Shown in pieces: positions 15,057 through 22,543 of a stretch of DNA of 22,588 nucleotides; within the stretch, counting starts at the first letter, position 1; every line of letters starts with the position of its first letter. Source of the DNA: JAAYPI01 sp036734385 (GTDB lineage: Bacteria > Bacteroidota > Bacteroidia > Bacteroidales > Paludibacteraceae); contig DAIMYQ010000025.1 in the NCBI GenBank assembly GCA_036734385.1, positions 1-22,588 on the forward strand, read 5' to 3'. The notes beneath the pieces were generated by a model. The model saw only the letters and a program-made list of their open reading frames with translations, ran no database searches and was not told where the DNA came from. The translations under genes and the position numbers were made by a program.

Positions 15057-16409
15057 TTATATAAAACTTTTAAAATTGCTTTGGCTGATATTCATACGAA
15101 TTCTCCACTCTTGCGGATAAAGATTGTTACACCTATTTCCAAGATTTTTCACCCACCCTATAGGCATATTTTTATAGGTTAAAAGTACCAAACCTTTGGG
15201 AGAATCAGGCAAAGCAATTGCTTCTTTTTTCAAAAATAAAATAGCCGTTTGCCAATCGACTTCTTGTGTTTGCACAGCTTCCTTATCTAGATATTTACTT
15301 AATGCCAAATGCTGAGCATACACAATACTTTCTCCTTTTTTCTCTGCCATTAAAATACCTGATAGCAAAACGTTTAACTTCTTTTCTAGCAATTCAATTT
15401 CCGTACTTTTAGCCAATGGAATGGCAGAAATATAATTGTCCGACAACCGAAAACTCCATTTTTCGGAATCTTGCAAAAGAGCTTTTATTTGAGATGAAAC
15501 CTTTGTTTTTTGCGTTTTTTCTTCTTTTATTTTCAAACGTTTGGTAGCATCATCAGTTTTGCGTAAAGCCGCAATAAAAAAGCCCTCTCCTTTGGTTTTA
15601 TGCGGGAAAAATCGGTAGCCAAGACTCGTTTCCGTAATATTAAATTCATCTTTAACAGAAACTTTCAGATATTCGGCTCCCAAGTTTTCTATTATCCATC
15701 GTACATTCTCTTCATTTTCTTTTCGGTTATACGTACACGTACTATAAATTAAAACGCCACCGGTTTTAAGTGCATTCCACACACTTGCCAATATATTTTG
15801 CTGACGTTTAGCACACATTTCTACATTAGACAACGACCACTCACTAATAGCATTCGTATCTTTTCGGAACATACCTTCGCCGGAACACGGAGCATCGACC
15901 AACATAACATCAAAAAACGAATACAGGTTTTGAAAATCTTCCGGTTTATTATTGCTAACTAAAGCATTACCATTTCCGCATTTGGCAAGATTTTCTGCCA
16001 AAATATAGGCACGTGAACGAATAATTTCATTACTTACTAACAAACTGCCTTCAGACAAAAGGTTTGATAAATGCGTTGATTTTCCTCCCGGAGCCGCACA
16101 CAAATCGAGGACATTAACAGGAGTTGTAACATACTGTTTTATAATCTGTTCCAAGAACATTGAGCTCGCTTCCTGCACATAATATGCTCCGGCATGAAAC
16201 AACGGATCGGCAGTAAAAAGAGGTCTTTCGGGCAAATAATAGCCTGTGCTGCACCACGGTACCGGTTGAAAAGAAACATTGGGCGTACACTTTGCATTAA
16301 AACGAATACTGGTAAGCGATTCTTGGTCCAAAGCAGCTAAAAAGTCTGCAGACTCATCATTCTCTAAAAGGGTTTTGATACTCCGTATAAATTCTTGTGG
16401 CAAGTTCAT
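15057..16409 (-). CDS. RsmF-like rRNA cytosine-C5 methyltransferase
   Basis: This 450-residue NOL1/NOP2/Sun-family enzyme methylates cytosine in rRNA using S-adenosylmethionine. It shows the SAM motif DLCAAPGGKS (102-111) and the motif IV DAPCSGEGMF (172-181, release cysteine Cys175). The motif VI STCTYNRKENEENV follows (224-236, catalytic Cys225). The C-terminal third (LVLLTYKNMPIGWVKNLGNR, near 405-424) resembles the PUA-like tail of RsmF/YebU proteins, so 16S rRNA is the likely target. The exact nucleotide cannot be called. It is transcribed divergently from the RsmI-like gene, from a short shared region of 74 bp. Confidence 0.88.
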   Translation of the reverse strand: MNLPQEFIRSIKTLLENDESADFLAALDQESLTSIRFNAKCTPNVSFQPVPWCSTGYYLPERPLFTADPLFHAGAYYVQEASSMFLEQIIKQYVTTPVNVLDLCAAPGGKSTHLSNLLSEGSLLVSNEIIRSRAYILAENLAKCGNGNALVSNNKPEDFQNLYSFFDVMLVDAPCSGEGMFRKDTNAISEWSLSNVEMCAKRQQNILASVWNALKTGGVLIYSTCTYNRKENEENVRWIIENLGAEYLKVSVKDEFNITETSLGYRFFPHKTKGEGFFIAALRKTDDATKRLKIKEEKTQKTKVSSQIKALLQDSEKWSFRLSDNYISAIPLAKSTEIELLEKKLNVLLSGILMAEKKGESIVYAQHLALSKYLDKEAVQTQEVDWQTAILFLKKEAIALPDSPKGLVLLTYKNMPIGWVKNLGNRCNNLYPQEWRIRMNISQSNFKSFI

Positions 16410-16437
16410 TTTAGCCTAATTTTGTGTAACGCAACGA

Positions 16438-16467
16438 CAAAGGTAATAATATTTTTCACTACTTTTG
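16438..16467. promoter_or_regulatory. Divergent -7 boxes between two rRNA-methyltransferase-like genes
   Basis: TACCTTTG on the minus strand (16438-16445) and TACTTTTG on the plus strand (16460-16467) both match TAnnTTTG and point away from each other within a 74-bp gap. Their -33 regions would overlap. Neither has a clear TTTG at the ideal distance. Confidence 0.55.
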
Positions 16468-16483
16468 TGAAAACAAATGCTAT

Positions 16484-17188
16484 ATGCAAGGAACATTATA
16501 CCTCATTCCTACCACTTTAGGTGATTGCGATTTACACACTGTTTTACCCTCTTACAACAGTGAAATTATAAAAAGAATACATTTTTTTATCGTGGAAGAT
16601 GTACGAACGACACGTCGATTTTTAAAAAAAGTAGATAAAAATATTGATATTGACCAATTGCAATTTTTTGAATTGAACAAGCATACATCTCCTGAAAAAT
16701 TCTCAGAATATTTGATTCCTCTTTCGGCAGGAAATGATATTGGGATTATTTCCGAAGCCGGTTGTCCCGCAATTGCCGACCCGGGAGCAGATGTGGTACG
16801 CCTGGCACAAGAAAAAAACTACAAAGTAGTGCCCTTAGTGGGACCTTCCTCTATTTTGCTTTCGTTGATGGGATCGGGATTTAATGGACAAAGTTTTTCT
16901 TTTTTGGGTTATTTACCTGTGCAAGAAGAAGATAGAGTGAAAACACTGAAAAAATTGGAGCGAAAGGTGTATGCAGAAGAGCAAACACAAATTTTTATTG
17001 AAACGCCCTACCGTAATATGAAAATGCTATCGGATATTTTGACACACTGCCAACCCAATACTAAACTTTGTATTGCCGTTGATATAACCTTGGAAACAGA
17101 ATTCATTAGAACAAAAACCATACAAGATTGGAAAAAAAGTCTTCCTGATTTGAATAAACGTCCATGTATTTTTTTGTTATACAAATAG
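16484..17188 (+). CDS. RsmI-like SAM-dependent methyltransferase (tetrapyrrole methylase fold)
   Basis: This 234-residue protein of the tetrapyrrole (corrin/porphyrin) methylase fold starts GTLYLIPTTLGD and has VEDVRTTRRFLK, the glycine-rich GIISEAGCPAIADPGADVV (about 87-105), and VPLVGPSSILLSLMGSGFNGQSFSFLGYLP. These are the hallmarks of RsmI, which 2'-O-methylates C1402 of 16S rRNA. It is about 50 residues shorter than E. coli RsmI, lacking the C-terminal extension, and Bacteroidota commonly carry such a short paralogue. Its exact substrate is therefore uncertain. It is divergent from the RsmF-like gene. Confidence 0.85.
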   Translation: MQGTLYLIPTTLGDCDLHTVLPSYNSEIIKRIHFFIVEDVRTTRRFLKKVDKNIDIDQLQFFELNKHTSPEKFSEYLIPLSAGNDIGIISEAGCPAIADPGADVVRLAQEKNYKVVPLVGPSSILLSLMGSGFNGQSFSFLGYLPVQEEDRVKTLKKLERKVYAEEQTQIFIETPYRNMKMLSDILTHCQPNTKLCIAVDITLETEFIRTKTIQDWKKSLPDLNKRPCIFLLYK

Positions 17189-17233
17189 GACAAACATTTG
17201 TTAATTTTTATTCATCACGAATAATTCACATAC

Positions 17234-17659
17234 ATGAAAACAAAAGAAGAAATTTTTAAGCTAATAAACGAAAATCCTGTATTTCATTTAGCTACCGTTG
17301 AAAATGGAAAACCACACGTTCGAGGAATGCTTTTGTTTAAAGCTGATAACGAACAGGGCATTATCTTTCATACCGGCACGTTCAAAGATTTGTATCGACA
17401 GCTGCAAGCTAATCCTTCGGTAGAAATGTGTTTTCACTGCCAAAAAACAGGTGAACAAATCCGTATTTCGGGCGATTTGGTGCAAGACAAGAGTCTCAAT
17501 TTAATTGAGGAAATTTACAACCACCCTACGCGTGCATTTTTACGCAATTTTGGCGAAAGCATCAAAGAAAGAATGGCGGTGTACCGGATGATACATGGAA
17601 AAGCAACTGTATGGACAATGGAAAAAAATCTTGAACCGAATTATTATACCGAATTCTAA
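17234..17659 (+). CDS. Pyridoxamine 5'-phosphate oxidase-fold flavin-binding protein
   Basis: This 141-residue split beta-barrel protein contains FHLATVENGKPHVRGMLLF, GIIFHTGTFKDLYRQLQANP and VEMCFHC. These are typical of small PNPOx-like proteins that bind FMN, F420 or heme as dimers. It is too short for a true PdxH and lacks the PdxH C-terminal substrate motif. A general stress or flavin-reductase role is possible but cannot be read from sequence. It lies 45 bp after the RsmI-like gene in the same direction and is the last intact gene before the accessory region. Confidence 0.85.
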   Translation: MKTKEEIFKLINENPVFHLATVENGKPHVRGMLLFKADNEQGIIFHTGTFKDLYRQLQANPSVEMCFHCQKTGEQIRISGDLVQDKSLNLIEEIYNHPTRAFLRNFGESIKERMAVYRMIHGKATVWTMEKNLEPNYYTEF

Positions 17660-17785
17660 CACAATAAAAAAAATTGGTTTCAGGTTTGAGAAAATAGAAT
17701 GAAAAAAAAGTCAATAATTTATACCCTAAGGCAGCAAATTATCTTCATAACTATTTACCCGAAAGACCATTAATAGTACGGCCGT

Positions 17786-18194
17786 ATGCAGATTAGAATT
17801 ATACAATCGAAAAGAGGAAAAAAGACAGATACACCTTGCTCAGCAAAAAAACTTTAATAACTTTACGTCAATATTTTGCTGAGTATAAACCGAAAGTATG
17901 GCTATTTGAAGGCAAAGAGGGAGAACAATATGCCGATAGCAGTATATACAATATTTTTAGCAAAGCACTTAAAATAGCAGGCATTACTAAAAAAGTATCC
18001 ATACATAGTTTAAGGCATTCGTTTGCAACACATTTACTGGAGAATGGAACTGATTTGAGATATATTGGCTACGCCGATTTTCAATTCAAAGTTGACTGGG
18101 GCATTAGAACAGTAAAACAACCGAGATATACACACATATCACAACAAAAGGTTTTGATCAGATAAAAAACCCTTTGGATAAATTAGAAATTTAA
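17786..18194 (+). pseudogene. Decayed tyrosine recombinase/integrase, C-terminal catalytic part only
   Basis: The remnant reads MQIRIIQSKRGKK, then after a one-base loss in an A run near 17818 it continues KKDRYTLLSKKTLITLRQYF and on to HSLRHSFATHLLENGTDLRYI, the HxLRH box of tyrosine recombinases. A 20-bp insertion (18067-18086) then breaks the frame. Beyond it the expected IQSLLGHQNSKTTEIYTH continues in another frame, with TGA (18093-18095) in place of a Leu codon and TAG (18105-18107) in place of a Gln codon. It carries on with the nucleophile-Tyr segment EIYTHI and GFDQIKNPLDKLEI, ending at the TAA of 18192-18194. The N-terminal core-binding domain is missing. An open stretch 17836-18165 (109 codons) survives but cannot give an active enzyme. 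The sequence is XerD-like; the extra helix of classical integron integrases is not present in the surviving part. Confidence 0.88.
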
Positions 18195-18216
18195 AGAAAA
18201 GTAGCAAATGAATTTG

Positions 18217-18360
18217 AAATTAACAAATTGGATAAGTGTACCTACTATAATTTTTAGGATATTATTTATACTTCTAAATTTCAATGAATTAAATAACTTT
18301 TTAAAACAACTATAGTCGAAATAAGTACACCATAGGTGAACTTACACAGATGTTATGGCC
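18217..18360 (+). repeat. attC-like palindrome A (degenerate), left border of cassette 1
   Basis: The outer arms are AAATTAACA (from 18217) and TGTTATGG (18351-18358). Inner arms ATAAGTGTACCTA (18232-18244) and TAGGTGAACTTAC (18333-18345) pair with three mismatches. The total is about 140 nt. Its last bases GTTATGGCC (18352-18360) are the junction from which cassette 1 starts. The centre is A/T-rich and poorly paired, so this copy looks eroded. It begins 22 bp after the recombinase remnant. Confidence 0.55.
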
Positions 18361-20290
18361 AATAGTAAAAAAAAAGAAATTTGTTAACTAAATAACTGTT
18401 TCACATACAGATAACTTTATTGCTTACCAAATAAAAATCCTTACTGACTTTGAATAATTTTTTATCCAAATAAGAATAATTATTAAGAATATGGAAAATG
18501 ACAATATTGCAATTAATGAAGATGCTTTATATACGCTTAAAGTTGACTCCAATGGGAGATTCTATACGGAATTCATAATCATAGATAAAAGTCTCCTTGA
18601 AATTGTAAACATTATATCTCTATATAAGACAATTAATGCAAAATCTTGGAACGATTTATCTGAATTCGAACGTTCAAAGCTAAACAAAGCAGTCGAAGGT
18701 CAATTTGGTGATTTAAAAGGTTCTAAATTAGAAGAGGCACAATTGTTTTTTGTAAAAAAACAATTGATATTGGAATTCTATTCAGATTTATATCAAAACC
18801 ATAATGAAGTTTATGGTTATCGAGACTTTTGTTCTCGTTACGCCTTGACCTCTTCTTATTGTCAGTTCAGAAGTGTCCTTACTGATAAAAATTTCGATAT
18901 CCAAATTTCAAGTTATGGCATATACATAAAGAGTAGTGAAAATGACTCCTTGCATCTTTTTGAAAGTTTTACAACAGATTTCTTTCATTCATTTTTTATT
19001 CAGAATGCTTATCAATTATGCAAAGAAGATAACAAAATCAAAGTCTATTCTCATAGGAATGTTGGGTGGAGAAGATATAATTATCAGTTAAATGAGACTT
19101 TGTCTATTGATATTTCTACAAACTTCTGTTATGGTTATGCTAGCTATTTTGCTGTAACATTGGTTTTCTTAGGGATAAGAATTATACCATATTCAAGACT
19201 TGTGCTATATCAATATGCTAATGTTGCACAAATATTACGATATACTCGTGAATATCGAGTATTAGATATAAGTTGGAAATATGCTATTGACTTTGTTAGA
19301 GATGCAAGCAATGATTTTCTTATAAATGGTAAAGAGTCATTTGTTGCTGAGTATATGGTCAAAGAGTGCGAAACGTTAATTCAATTATTGCCGCAATACT
19401 TAGTTACAGACGAATTTAATTTATCAGAGAATACTCATGGTTTCTTTTTTGAGGAAAACAAGAACTTTAGAAAAGTTAAACTTGAAGGATATTTATTAAT
19501 AATATTTCGAGCTGAAAAAGTAACTGGTGCTATTAATTTCTATTCTAGTATTCAAGAGTTAAGCGTGTTATTTCCAGTAGAAAAATATTTGAATTGCATT
19601 AAAAATTGTTCATTACAAATAATGCCTCAACTCAATATTGCAATTGAAGAACTTGACAAATTGTTACTAACTATAAAAAAACAGATTGATATTGAAAAAG
19701 AATTGCTTAATCTGTTAAAATTAGAATCTGAAGAAAAAAAGAAATTACAAAATAAATATGATAATTATGAATTGGAGTTTAGGGAAATGTTATTCGAAGA
19801 AAATAAGGAACTCCCTGAAGTGTACTCATCAAACTCTCCTTATATTATTGAACAAGCTTTGGCTAAAATGGATAAAATATACCCAGAACATAATACAATA
19901 AAACAAAATTATAATGAATCCATAAGAGTTTTAGAAGAACAGAATAATGTATGTAATGAACTTGACAATCAATATAAGAAAAACCAAGATTTTAGAACTC
20001 AGATTGATGAATTTAATTCAAATATCAAGATATTTATAGACACGATAAGGTATTAAATAACAAAGGTTTTACAACAATTAATTAAAGTATATTCATTCGA
20101 AATGTAAAGTTTTAATAAATGCTCATTAAGAAACTATTTTGAATAAAAAAACTAAACTACAGGCCATAACAAAGTACATATTGCAGGGCGGGGTTCGGTG
20201 GTACGCCAACTGCGGATTCTCGCATCGCAGTTCCGTGTCCTTCGGACAGGAACGCTCCCCGAAATCCGCCCCGACAACATGTACCAACCG
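18353..20290 (+). mobile_element. Integron-like gene cassette 1 (one gene plus terminal attC-like site)
   Basis: The unit runs from the TT of GTTATGGCC to the G of GTTATGCGG: a 138-nt A/T-rich leader, one gene, 105 bp of spacer and palindrome B. The R''-like arm of palindrome B, GGCCATAAC (20162-20170), is the exact reverse complement of GTTATGGCC at the unit's own start, as required if the ends were once joined in a circle. Only a weak promoter candidate is seen in the leader (TGACTTTG, 18445-18452). Confidence 0.7.
18491..20056 (+). CDS. Cassette 1 protein of unknown function, 521 residues, C-terminal coiled coil
   Basis: I do not recognise a named family. Residues 1-200 are mixed alpha/beta with many Phe/Tyr. 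Residues about 205-300 look like the conserved core, with the pattern SIDISTNFCYGYASYF, GIRIIPYSRLVLYQYANVAQ, ILRYTREYR, SWKYAIDFV and a conserved-looking ECETL. Residues about 380-435 and 455-512 are charged heptad-rich stretches likely to form coiled coil. No signal peptide is seen, and one hydrophobic run (217-230) is too short to call a membrane segment with confidence. The A/T-rich codon use is unlike the core genes and fits recent acquisition. Being alone in a cassette beside a predicted nuclease makes a defence or stress role plausible, but that is inference only. Confidence 0.85.
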   Translation: MENDNIAINEDALYTLKVDSNGRFYTEFIIIDKSLLEIVNIISLYKTINAKSWNDLSEFERSKLNKAVEGQFGDLKGSKLEEAQLFFVKKQLILEFYSDLYQNHNEVYGYRDFCSRYALTSSYCQFRSVLTDKNFDIQISSYGIYIKSSENDSLHLFESFTTDFFHSFFIQNAYQLCKEDNKIKVYSHRNVGWRRYNYQLNETLSIDISTNFCYGYASYFAVTLVFLGIRIIPYSRLVLYQYANVAQILRYTREYRVLDISWKYAIDFVRDASNDFLINGKESFVAEYMVKECETLIQLLPQYLVTDEFNLSENTHGFFFEENKNFRKVKLEGYLLIIFRAEKVTGAINFYSSIQELSVLFPVEKYLNCIKNCSLQIMPQLNIAIEELDKLLLTIKKQIDIEKELLNLLKLESEEKKKLQNKYDNYELEFREMLFEENKELPEVYSSNSPYIIEQALAKMDKIYPEHNTIKQNYNESIRVLEEQNNVCNELDNQYKKNQDFRTQIDEFNSNIKIFIDTIRY

Positions 20291-20299
20291 TTATGCGGC
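20162..20299 (+). repeat. attC-like palindrome B, end of cassette 1
   Basis: From outside in: GGCCATAAC with GTTATG(CGGC); GTACAT (20174-20179) with ATGTAC (20279-20284); GGGCGG (20186-20191) with CCGCCC (20266-20271); and TTCGG (20194-20198) with CCGAA (20259-20263). The centre folds into two side hairpins: AACTGCG/CGCAGTT (20208-20232) and GTCC-TTC-GGAC (20237-20247). The arms are imperfect, with unpaired bases on one side. It is GC-rich in an A/T-rich setting and about 138 nt long, within the range of chromosomal attC sites such as Vibrio repeats. No coding capacity. Confidence 0.75.
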
Positions 20300-22535
20300 A
20301 TTGTAGAACGACCGTCACTAAAACAAATATTTGGAATTAAATGAAAGCGAACGAAACCAAAGTAGAAGACTTTTTATCATCAAACAAAACTCAATTTGTA
20401 ATACCCGTTTACCAAAGAAATTATGACTGGTCAACTGCACAATGCAAACAGCTTTTGGACGATATTTTTGAGGTTGGAAACAACAAGAAAATGAACGCCC
20501 ACTTTATCGGAAGCATTGTATATGTTCACGATGATGTTTATACCGCTTCCCGCATTAAAGAATTGACCATTATTGATGGACAACAAAGGTTGACGACTTT
20601 GACATTGATTTATTTAGCTCTTTATCAACTTGCAAAAGACTTAAAAGACGAAGGACTTGAAAGTGAAATTAGCGAAACCTATCTCATCAATAAATTTGCA
20701 CCCGAAGAAGAAAAATTAAAATTACGACCGACAGATAATAATGATAAAGCTCTGAAATTTCTGTTAAGAGAAAACTCAGGTGAAGAATACACCGATTTTT
20801 CCAAACTGATAGACAATTTCAATTACTTCAAGGGAAGAATTACAGAGGAAAACTACCAAGTCGTTTTGAAAGGACTTTCAAAATTAATGTTTGTAGAGGT
20901 CTCGTTGGACAGAGAAAAAGACGACCCTCAAAGAATTTTTGAAAGCCTAAACTCAACTGGATTGGAACTTACACAAGCAGACCTAATTCGGAATTATATC
21001 TTAATGGGGCTTAACCGAAGAGACCAAAATAAAATCTATCAAAACTATTGGGAAGTAATAGAAAAGTTGGCAAAAGATGAATCATCAAATTCAAGTCGTG
21101 TTTCGGACTTTATTCGTGATTATCTGACACTTGAAAACAAAAATATTCCAAACAAAGGAAAAGTATACTTAGAATTTAAAGACAAATATCCAACAAGAAC
21201 ACTTGAAGAACTTGAAATCGTTTTATCAAGTCTGAAAACTTTAGTTAAGCACTACAACAAATTATTAAACCCGAAAAATGAATCTGACAAGGAAATCAAA
21301 AGACAACTAGAATACATCAGCAAACTTGAAATCAATGTTGCATATCCTTTCCTAATGAAAGTGTATGATGATTATTCAACAGGGACAATTGATAAAACAA
21401 CTTTCCTAAAAGTTTTAGATTTAACTCAGTCCTTTACTTGGAGACGATTTATTCTTGGATTGCCTACAAACGCATTGAACAAAATATTTATGAACTTGTA
21501 TGACAAGGTTGATACATCAAATTATATCTACTCCATTCAAAAATCATTATTACAACGAACTGTAGTGCAACGTTTCCCAAGAAATTCAGAAGTTATTGAT
21601 GCACTGAAAATAAAGGATGTTTACAATATCAAGTCGAAGAACAGGACTTACTTATTGGAAAGACTTGAGAATTTCGAGAATCGAGAGCCAGTTTTAATTG
21701 ACGGTAACACAGATATTACCATTGAACACATTTTCCCACAAAACCCTGACGCTAAATGGAAACTAGAACTTGGTGTGGATGAATACAATTACATAAAAGA
21801 GAACTATCTGAATTCAATTGGCAACTTAACCCTTTCAGGCAACAATGGAAAGCTCGGAAACAAACCATTTATTGAAAAAAGAGATTTGCCCGAAGCAGGT
21901 TATAAAGACAGTCGTCTTTGGCTCAACAAGTATTTAACAATCCTTGACAAATGGAGCAAGTCAGAGATTGAAAGAAGGTTTGATTTAATTGCTGAACGAT
22001 TTCTAAAAATTTGGGAAATCCCTGATATTTCTATTGAAGATACTTTAGATGGTAATGAGGTAAACATTTTTGAAGCTGAAGAACCCAAAGGGAAAAAATT
22101 GGAGTACGCTGTTTTCTTTGACCAAAAAATTGAAGTTAACCAAGTTGCTAAACTTTATTTTGAAGTGTTTAGACAACTATTTGAATTACAACCCGAAACT
22201 TTTTTCACGACAGAATTAGCCGAAAAGATTGGATTGACAAAGAACCCAACGGAAGGAAACCCGAGACAAGCAATTCAATTAAATGACACGTATGTTATTG
22301 AGGGAAACATTGATAACAACGGTAAGTTTGACAGAATAAAATTCGCTTTGACACTCTTTGACTTTGAGGATGAACTAATGATTAAATATGCAGAAGAAGT
22401 AACAACGACCGCATAACAGCAGTTTGGCAAAATGGCGGGTTTAGTGCTAAATTGAACATTCGGTTTCAAATTAACATTAGTGCTAAATTGAAAGTAAGCA
22501 CTTCTAATTCCGCCACTACGCCAAGCCGCAAAACG
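20291..22535 (+). mobile_element. Integron-like gene cassette 2 carrying a GmrSD-like gene
   Basis: The unit starts at the TT of GTTATGCGG (20290-20298), has a 50-bp leader, one gene, and palindrome C. The 5' arm of palindrome C, CCGCATAAC (22409-22417), is an exact 9-nt reverse complement of GTTATGCGG at the unit's own start, while it matches the present 3' junction GTTACCTGC in only four bases. The gene's stop codon TAA (22414-22416) lies inside this arm, so gene and recombination site are fused as tightly as in classical cassettes. Confidence 0.72.
20341..22416 (+). CDS. GmrSD-like protein: DUF262 NTPase domain plus DUF1524 HNH nuclease, with extra C-terminal domain
   Basis: This 691-residue protein has an N-terminal DUF262 domain with IPVYQRNYDW (21-30), IIDGQQRLTTL (77-87) and FESLNSTGLELTQADLIRNYIL (200-221). 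A DUF1524 HNH domain follows, with DITIEHIFPQNP (458-469, catalytic His463), IGNLTLSGNNGKLGNKPF (493-510) and a closing LWLNKYLTILDKW. Fused DUF262-DUF1524 proteins (GmrSD, BrxU, SspE-type) are NTP-stimulated nucleases that restrict phage DNA, often when bases or backbone are modified. All key motifs are intact. After residue about 575 there is a further domain of about 110 residues (VFFDQKIEVNQVAKLYFEVF to the end) that I cannot name; it may sense DNA or a partner. It is the sole gene of cassette 2 and lacks an adjacent methylase, as expected for type IV restriction. Confidence 0.88.
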   Translation: MKANETKVEDFLSSNKTQFVIPVYQRNYDWSTAQCKQLLDDIFEVGNNKKMNAHFIGSIVYVHDDVYTASRIKELTIIDGQQRLTTLTLIYLALYQLAKDLKDEGLESEISETYLINKFAPEEEKLKLRPTDNNDKALKFLLRENSGEEYTDFSKLIDNFNYFKGRITEENYQVVLKGLSKLMFVEVSLDREKDDPQRIFESLNSTGLELTQADLIRNYILMGLNRRDQNKIYQNYWEVIEKLAKDESSNSSRVSDFIRDYLTLENKNIPNKGKVYLEFKDKYPTRTLEELEIVLSSLKTLVKHYNKLLNPKNESDKEIKRQLEYISKLEINVAYPFLMKVYDDYSTGTIDKTTFLKVLDLTQSFTWRRFILGLPTNALNKIFMNLYDKVDTSNYIYSIQKSLLQRTVVQRFPRNSEVIDALKIKDVYNIKSKNRTYLLERLENFENREPVLIDGNTDITIEHIFPQNPDAKWKLELGVDEYNYIKENYLNSIGNLTLSGNNGKLGNKPFIEKRDLPEAGYKDSRLWLNKYLTILDKWSKSEIERRFDLIAERFLKIWEIPDISIEDTLDGNEVNIFEAEEPKGKKLEYAVFFDQKIEVNQVAKLYFEVFRQLFELQPETFFTTELAEKIGLTKNPTEGNPRQAIQLNDTYVIEGNIDNNGKFDRIKFALTLFDFEDELMIKYAEEVTTTA

Positions 22536-22543
22536 TTACCTGC
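22409..22543 (+). repeat. attC-like palindrome C, end of cassette 2
   Basis: The arms are CCGCATAAC (22409-22417) and GTTACCTGC (22535-22543). Inside these TTTGGC (22423-22428) faces GCCAA (22520-22524), GGCGG (22434-22438) faces CCGCC (22510-22514) and AGTGCT (22443-22448) faces AGCACT (22498-22503). The centre holds two direct copies of TTAGTGCTAAATTGAA (22441-22456 and 22477-22492). Same architecture as palindrome B but a different sequence, as is usual among attC sites. Confidence 0.7.

Noticed and set aside
17786..18194. Calling the recombinase remnant a classical integron integrase (intI)
   Set aside because: The surviving part lacks the extra segment that sets IntI apart before the HxLRH box and reads like a XerD-type enzyme. 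The N-terminal half is missing, so the class cannot be settled.
17200..18351. A further cassette starting at GTTAATTT (17200), which matches the 5' arm of palindrome A (AAATTAAC), and containing the PNPOx gene and recombinase remnant
   Set aside because: The match is only 8 A/T-rich bases, likely to occur by chance, and no palindrome ends at 17200; the 3' end of the RsmI-like gene lies there instead.
17660..18490. Insertion sequence at the edge of the accessory region
   Set aside because: No transposase fragment, terminal inverted repeats or target duplication was seen; only the recombinase remnant and palindrome A occupy this stretch, with uninformative A/T-rich sequence elsewhere.
20162..20299. 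Palindrome B as a CRISPR repeat, tRNA or bidirectional terminator
   Set aside because: No tandem spacing, no cloverleaf, and no T run after the stem. The match of its arm to the start of the preceding unit favours a recombination site.
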